Source of the DNA: Halalkalibaculum roseum
GTDB taxonomy: Bacteria > Bacteroidota > Rhodothermia > Balneolales > Balneolaceae
Direction: 5' to 3'
Length of the DNA: 64,000 nt
Assembly: GCF_011059145.1 (NCBI RefSeq)
Contig: NZ_JAALLT010000002.1
Coordinates: 744,001 to 808,000 of the forward strand
The translations under genes and the position numbers were made by a program. The notes under the pieces were generated by a model. It was not told the DNA's origin, made no database searches, and saw only the letters and a program-made list of their open reading frames with translations. This document shows positions 61,407-64,000 of this stretch, one piece after another (position 1 is the stretch's first letter; each line of letters starts with the position of its first letter).

Positions 61407-62852
61407 ATGATTAGGAAAGAGCAATTAAACAAGATGACGAACTTTCTTTGGGAAATACCCCAATCTTACAGAGAAGACATGCGGGTTCCGGCCCGAGTCT
61501 ATGCTACAGAAGAAGGACTTGAGGCCATTCTCAAAGACGACTCTTTGGATCAACTAATCAACGTATCCACGCTACCGGGGATACAAAAAGCAGCTATTGC
61601 CATGCCGGATGCACACCAGGGCTATGGATTCCCTATCGGAGGCGTAGCCGCAACAAAGTATCCTGAGGGTGTCATATCGCCCGGGGGTATCGGTTACGAT
61701 ATTAATTGCGGGGTAAGACTGCTGGCCACGGATGCCGACTATAATGAGATTAAAGGCGAAATGGAGAACCTCGCAACTGAACTGTACAATAATGTTCCTG
61801 CCGGTGCGGGAAAAAGCGGTCCGGTAAATTTAAACCGACAGGATTTTGATCGCTTGCTGCGACGGGGAGCCGAATGGGCAGTTGAAAATGGGTATGGCGG
61901 CTCAGAGGATTTAGAATACATTGAAGCCAACGGCCGACTGGATCATGCAGATCCTAATGTTGTATCTGAAAGAGCCAAACAGCGAGGACAAGATCAGGCC
62001 GGTACGCTGGGAGGCGGCAATCACTTCCTGGAAGTTGACCGGGTATCAAAAATTTTCAACCAAAAGGCAGCGCAAGCCTTAGGATTGCATGAAAATCAGG
62101 TCGTTGTCTTTATTCACACAGGTTCCAGAGGTTTTGGTCACCAAGTAGCCACCGACTATGTGAAAAAGTTTCAGAGCAAAATGAACGAATATGGAATTAA
62201 TCTACCCGATCGCGGACTAGCCTGTGCCCCAATGGATACACGGGATGGCAAGGACTATTATCATGCAATGGCTGCGGGCGCTAATTTCGCGTGGTGTAAT
62301 CGCCAGGTAATTACTTCAGAGGTGCGCAAGGCTTTCAGGAATGTACTGGGCACACAGGCCGGAAAAATTGATGTTGTGTATGACATCTCTCACAACATTG
62401 CCAAACTGGAAGTACATGAGATCAATGGGAATTCGGAAAAAGTAATGGTTCACCGTAAAGGTGCTACTCGCGCATTTGGTCCCGGCCACCCAGAACTTCC
62501 TGATGCCTACCGTGACATCGGACAGCCTGTTTTCATACCGGGCAGTATGGGAACCAGCTCCTATGTACTTACGGGTACGACTGAAGGCATGCAGTCTACT
62601 TTCGGTTCCACCTGCCATGGTGCGGGGCGTAATATGTCTCGTACAGCAGCCAAGAAACAGGTTGATCCCAATAAGCTTATTCGCAGGCTAAAAGAGCAGG
62701 ATATTCATATACAAGCCGCTTCGCATAGCGGTGTCGCAGAAGAAGCGCCACTGGCTTATAAAGAAGTTGACATGGTGGTAGAAACGGTAGAAAAAGCAGG
62801 CATTGCCAAACGCGTACTCCAGATGCATCCCGCGGCAGTAATAAAAGGTTAA
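61407..62852 (+). CDS. rtcB: RNA-splicing ligase RtcB
   Basis: The 481-residue protein carries all RtcB hallmarks: PDAHQGYGFPIGGVAA, SPGGIGYDINCGVRLL with the metal Cys near 103, GTLGGGNHFLEV, FIHTGSRGFGHQVATDY, ISHNIAKLE, VHRKGATRAFGPGHPE and FGSTCHGAGRNMSRTAA with the guanylylated His near 404. It joins RNA 2',3'-cyclic phosphate or 3'-phosphate ends to 5'-hydroxyl ends, using GTP and Mn. With archease upstream it forms an RNA repair pair. The target RNA in this organism is unknown. Confidence 0.97.
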   Translation: MIRKEQLNKMTNFLWEIPQSYREDMRVPARVYATEEGLEAILKDDSLDQLINVSTLPGIQKAAIAMPDAHQGYGFPIGGVAATKYPEGVISPGGIGYDINCGVRLLATDADYNEIKGEMENLATELYNNVPAGAGKSGPVNLNRQDFDRLLRRGAEWAVENGYGGSEDLEYIEANGRLDHADPNVVSERAKQRGQDQAGTLGGGNHFLEVDRVSKIFNQKAAQALGLHENQVVVFIHTGSRGFGHQVATDYVKKFQSKMNEYGINLPDRGLACAPMDTRDGKDYYHAMAAGANFAWCNRQVITSEVRKAFRNVLGTQAGKIDVVYDISHNIAKLEVHEINGNSEKVMVHRKGATRAFGPGHPELPDAYRDIGQPVFIPGSMGTSSYVLTGTTEGMQSTFGSTCHGAGRNMSRTAAKKQVDPNKLIRRLKEQDIHIQAASHSGVAEEAPLAYKEVDMVVETVEKAGIAKRVLQMHPAAVIKG

Positions 62853-62858
62853 TTTTTT

Positions 62859-62922
62859 AAGTTTAGTAAAGCTAGTAAACCTCACCTTGCAGTAGTTTCA
62901 TTAAACAAGCTTTACTAAACTT
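62859..62922. repeat. 15-base perfect inverted repeat between convergent genes
   Basis: AAGTTTAGTAAAGCT at 62859-62873 pairs exactly with AGCTTTACTAAACTT at 62908-62922 across 34 bases. It lies between rtcB and the DUF1761 gene. Its core resembles the hairpin at 25814-25850. It lacks a good T run, so termination is uncertain. Confidence 0.7.
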
Positions 62923-62932
62923 GTCAGGTTTT

Positions 62933-63337
62933 CTACTTCCAGGCGCCGAGTATTAATCCCATAACTGTGAATGTAACGGTCCAGTACCCGCCGTTGACCA
63001 GGATATATTTCCATGATTTTTGCTCATAAAGGGCATTGACAGCAAGAGCAAAAAAGACCCAGCCGAAACCGGTCAGGAATCCATATAAGGTCCCTTCCTG
63101 TAGGCCTATTGAAGGGTCATTCAAGAACATAGCCAGGTTGAATGCCATTATGAGTTCAAAAACAAAGGCCAGACCAAATATTTTTGCCATGTTACCCTGC
63201 TGGAGCTGCTCTTCGCTAAGGCCTGTGGCTGTCATCCATGATTTGCCAAATAGTGGTCCGTACCAAAGCCATCCAACAAGAAAAGTAGAAAGTGTAGCTA
63301 CTAATATTGCCCAAATGTTGAGAGTTGACATATCCAT
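62933..63337 (-). CDS. DUF1761 membrane protein
   Basis: The 134-residue protein has four membrane helices and the DUF1761 signature LVGWLWYGPLFGKSWMTATGLSEEQLQQGNMAKIFGLAF (about 20-58). The family is uncharacterised. It converges with rtcB and stands alone. Confidence 0.88.
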   Translation of the reverse strand: MDMSTLNIWAILVATLSTFLVGWLWYGPLFGKSWMTATGLSEEQLQQGNMAKIFGLAFVFELIMAFNLAMFLNDPSIGLQEGTLYGFLTGFGWVFFALAVNALYEQKSWKYILVNGGYWTVTFTVMGLILGAWK

Positions 63338-63470
63338 AATAATCCCCGACTAAGTTATTGTTTTCGTAAAGCATCCCTGTTAGACTATATTTAAGAAAAT
63401 TATTCAAATAAAAAACGGTGATTTTTTAACTCGTTAATCAGGCTACAAAAAATGAAAACAGTGCGAAGGC

Positions 63471-63503
63471 TTTGGGGTAATTACGATCTAATGCTTACCT
63501 TTG
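63471..63503 (+). promoter_or_regulatory. Bacteroidota-type promoter for deoC
   Basis: TTTG at 63471-63474 and TACCTTTG at 63496-63503 are 21 bases apart and match the TTTG/TAnnTTTG consensus exactly in the invariant positions. The predicted start lies about 20 bases upstream of ATG 63531. Confidence 0.65.
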
Positions 63504-63530
63504 ATTCTTATCAACTAATTATATAGGAAC

Positions 63531-64000
63531 ATGATAGAATCATCGAGAACATTGGATCTATCCAAGCCGCACCCCATCGATCAGGTAGGTGTAGAAGCGA
63601 GGGTAGCCCGGCTAAATTCCAGAAGCGTTAAGAAAGAGTCAAAGATCGAGGCTCTCAAGATGGCGCTGAGCATGATTGACCTTACCACTCTTGAAGGGAT
63701 GGATACAGAAGGGAAAGTCATTCAACTTTGCCAGAAAGCCATAAAACCTCATGCAAACCTACCCGATCTGCCGAAAGTAGCGGCTGTCTGTGTTTACCCT
63801 AACATGGTCAGCGTAGCCAAGGAAAGGCTGAAAGGAAGCGGCATCCATGTGGCAAGTGTAGCAACGGCTTTTCCCAGCGGAATGGCAACACTGGATGAAA
63901 AGCTCGAAGAGACAAAAAAGGCCGTAGACCAAGGTGCCGATGAAGTGGATATGGTAATATCTCGAGGTAAATTTCTTAAGGGTGAATACAACTATGTATT
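63531..64000 (+). CDS. deoC: Deoxyribose-phosphate aldolase, 5' part
   Basis: The gene runs off the right edge; 156 codons are visible. Recognisable segments are SMIDLTTLEGMDTEGKVIQLC near 47-67, KVAAVCVYPNMVSVAKERL near 83-101, HVASVATAFPSGMATLDEKLEE near 107-128 and ADEVDMVISRGKFLKGEYNYV near 136-156. DeoC cleaves 2-deoxyribose 5-phosphate into glyceraldehyde 3-phosphate and acetaldehyde in nucleoside catabolism. The Schiff-base Lys lies beyond the window. A promoter matching the Bacteroidota consensus lies just upstream. Confidence 0.93.
   Translation, partial: MIESSRTLDLSKPHPIDQVGVEARVARLNSRSVKKESKIEALKMALSMIDLTTLEGMDTEGKVIQLCQKAIKPHANLPDLPKVAAVCVYPNMVSVAKERLKGSGIHVASVATAFPSGMATLDEKLEETKKAVDQGADEVDMVISRGKFLKGEYNYV

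Noticed and set aside
1-64000. Defence system, prophage or transposon in the window
   Set aside because: No integrase, transposase, capsid, restriction or toxin-antitoxin gene is visible, and gene content and style are even throughout.

Overview
The window looks like ordinary chromosome of a Gram-negative bacterium of the Bacteroidota/Balneolota group, with a Balneola- or Gracilimonas-like member as best guess. The reasons are the family mix (DUF5777 barrel, GWxTD protein, DUF2723 mannosyltransferase-like protein, TonB receptor, many exported peptidases), moderately AT-rich DNA, weak Shine-Dalgarno signals, several TTG or GTG starts, and a few promoters of the Bacteroidota type (TTTG, about 20 bases, TAnnTTTG). 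The assignment is inference. I see no rRNA, tRNA, insertion sequence, prophage or CRISPR array.

Layout. 1-5.3 kb: a truncated adhesin-like gene, an HD hydrolase, then an ECF sigma factor with a membrane/beta-barrel partner, followed by a c-type-cytochrome-like lipoprotein, a YceI protein and a DUF5777 barrel. 5.3-12 kb: small membrane proteins, a REC-histidine kinase, a TonB receptor, and a PQQ-dehydrogenase-like lipoprotein. 12-19 kb: a CDF metal exporter coupled to a P1 peptidase, a PagL-like deacylase, a lipoprotein MsrB ending in an EF-hand loop, and an exported creatininase beside an NSS transporter. 19-25.6 kb: DUF2723 protein, YbeY, DUF445, nitrilase. 25.8-32 kb: a minus-strand run of three exported amidohydrolase-like proteins (only the middle one keeps the metal ligands) and an acyl-CoA carboxylase beta subunit. 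32-41.5 kb: GWxTD protein, pdxA, a methyltransferase, ftsE, queG, a second ECF sigma factor, two small barrels, Ppx/GppA, prmA. 41.6-54 kb: M28 peptidase, SDR, gatA, tatA, an Omp85 protein, a cyclic-nucleotide-binding protein, an rlmD-type methyltransferase, a lactonase, an S10 carboxypeptidase, a carotenoid desaturase. 54-64 kb: phosphoesterase, glycosyltransferase, a membrane HEAGH protein, nfo, a lipoprotein-LytS-LytTR operon, archease with rtcB, DUF1761, and the start of deoC.

Most genes are housekeeping or envelope functions. The least explained structure is intergenic. At several gene junctions (about 33.4, 37.0-37.2, 41.5-41.7, 54.8-54.9 and 57.35 kb) there are short tandem arrays with a 7-base (once 10-base) period. 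Three of them clearly have a second array of the same unit in inverted orientation on the far side of a unique spacer. Each locus has its own unit, and at 37.0 and 54.8 kb the arrays contain the stop codons of the neighbouring genes. Other palindromic elements lie at 25.8, 30.1, 50.4, 56.6 and 62.9 kb. These elements, the amidohydrolase trio and the sigma/barrel pair are the main points for follow-up.
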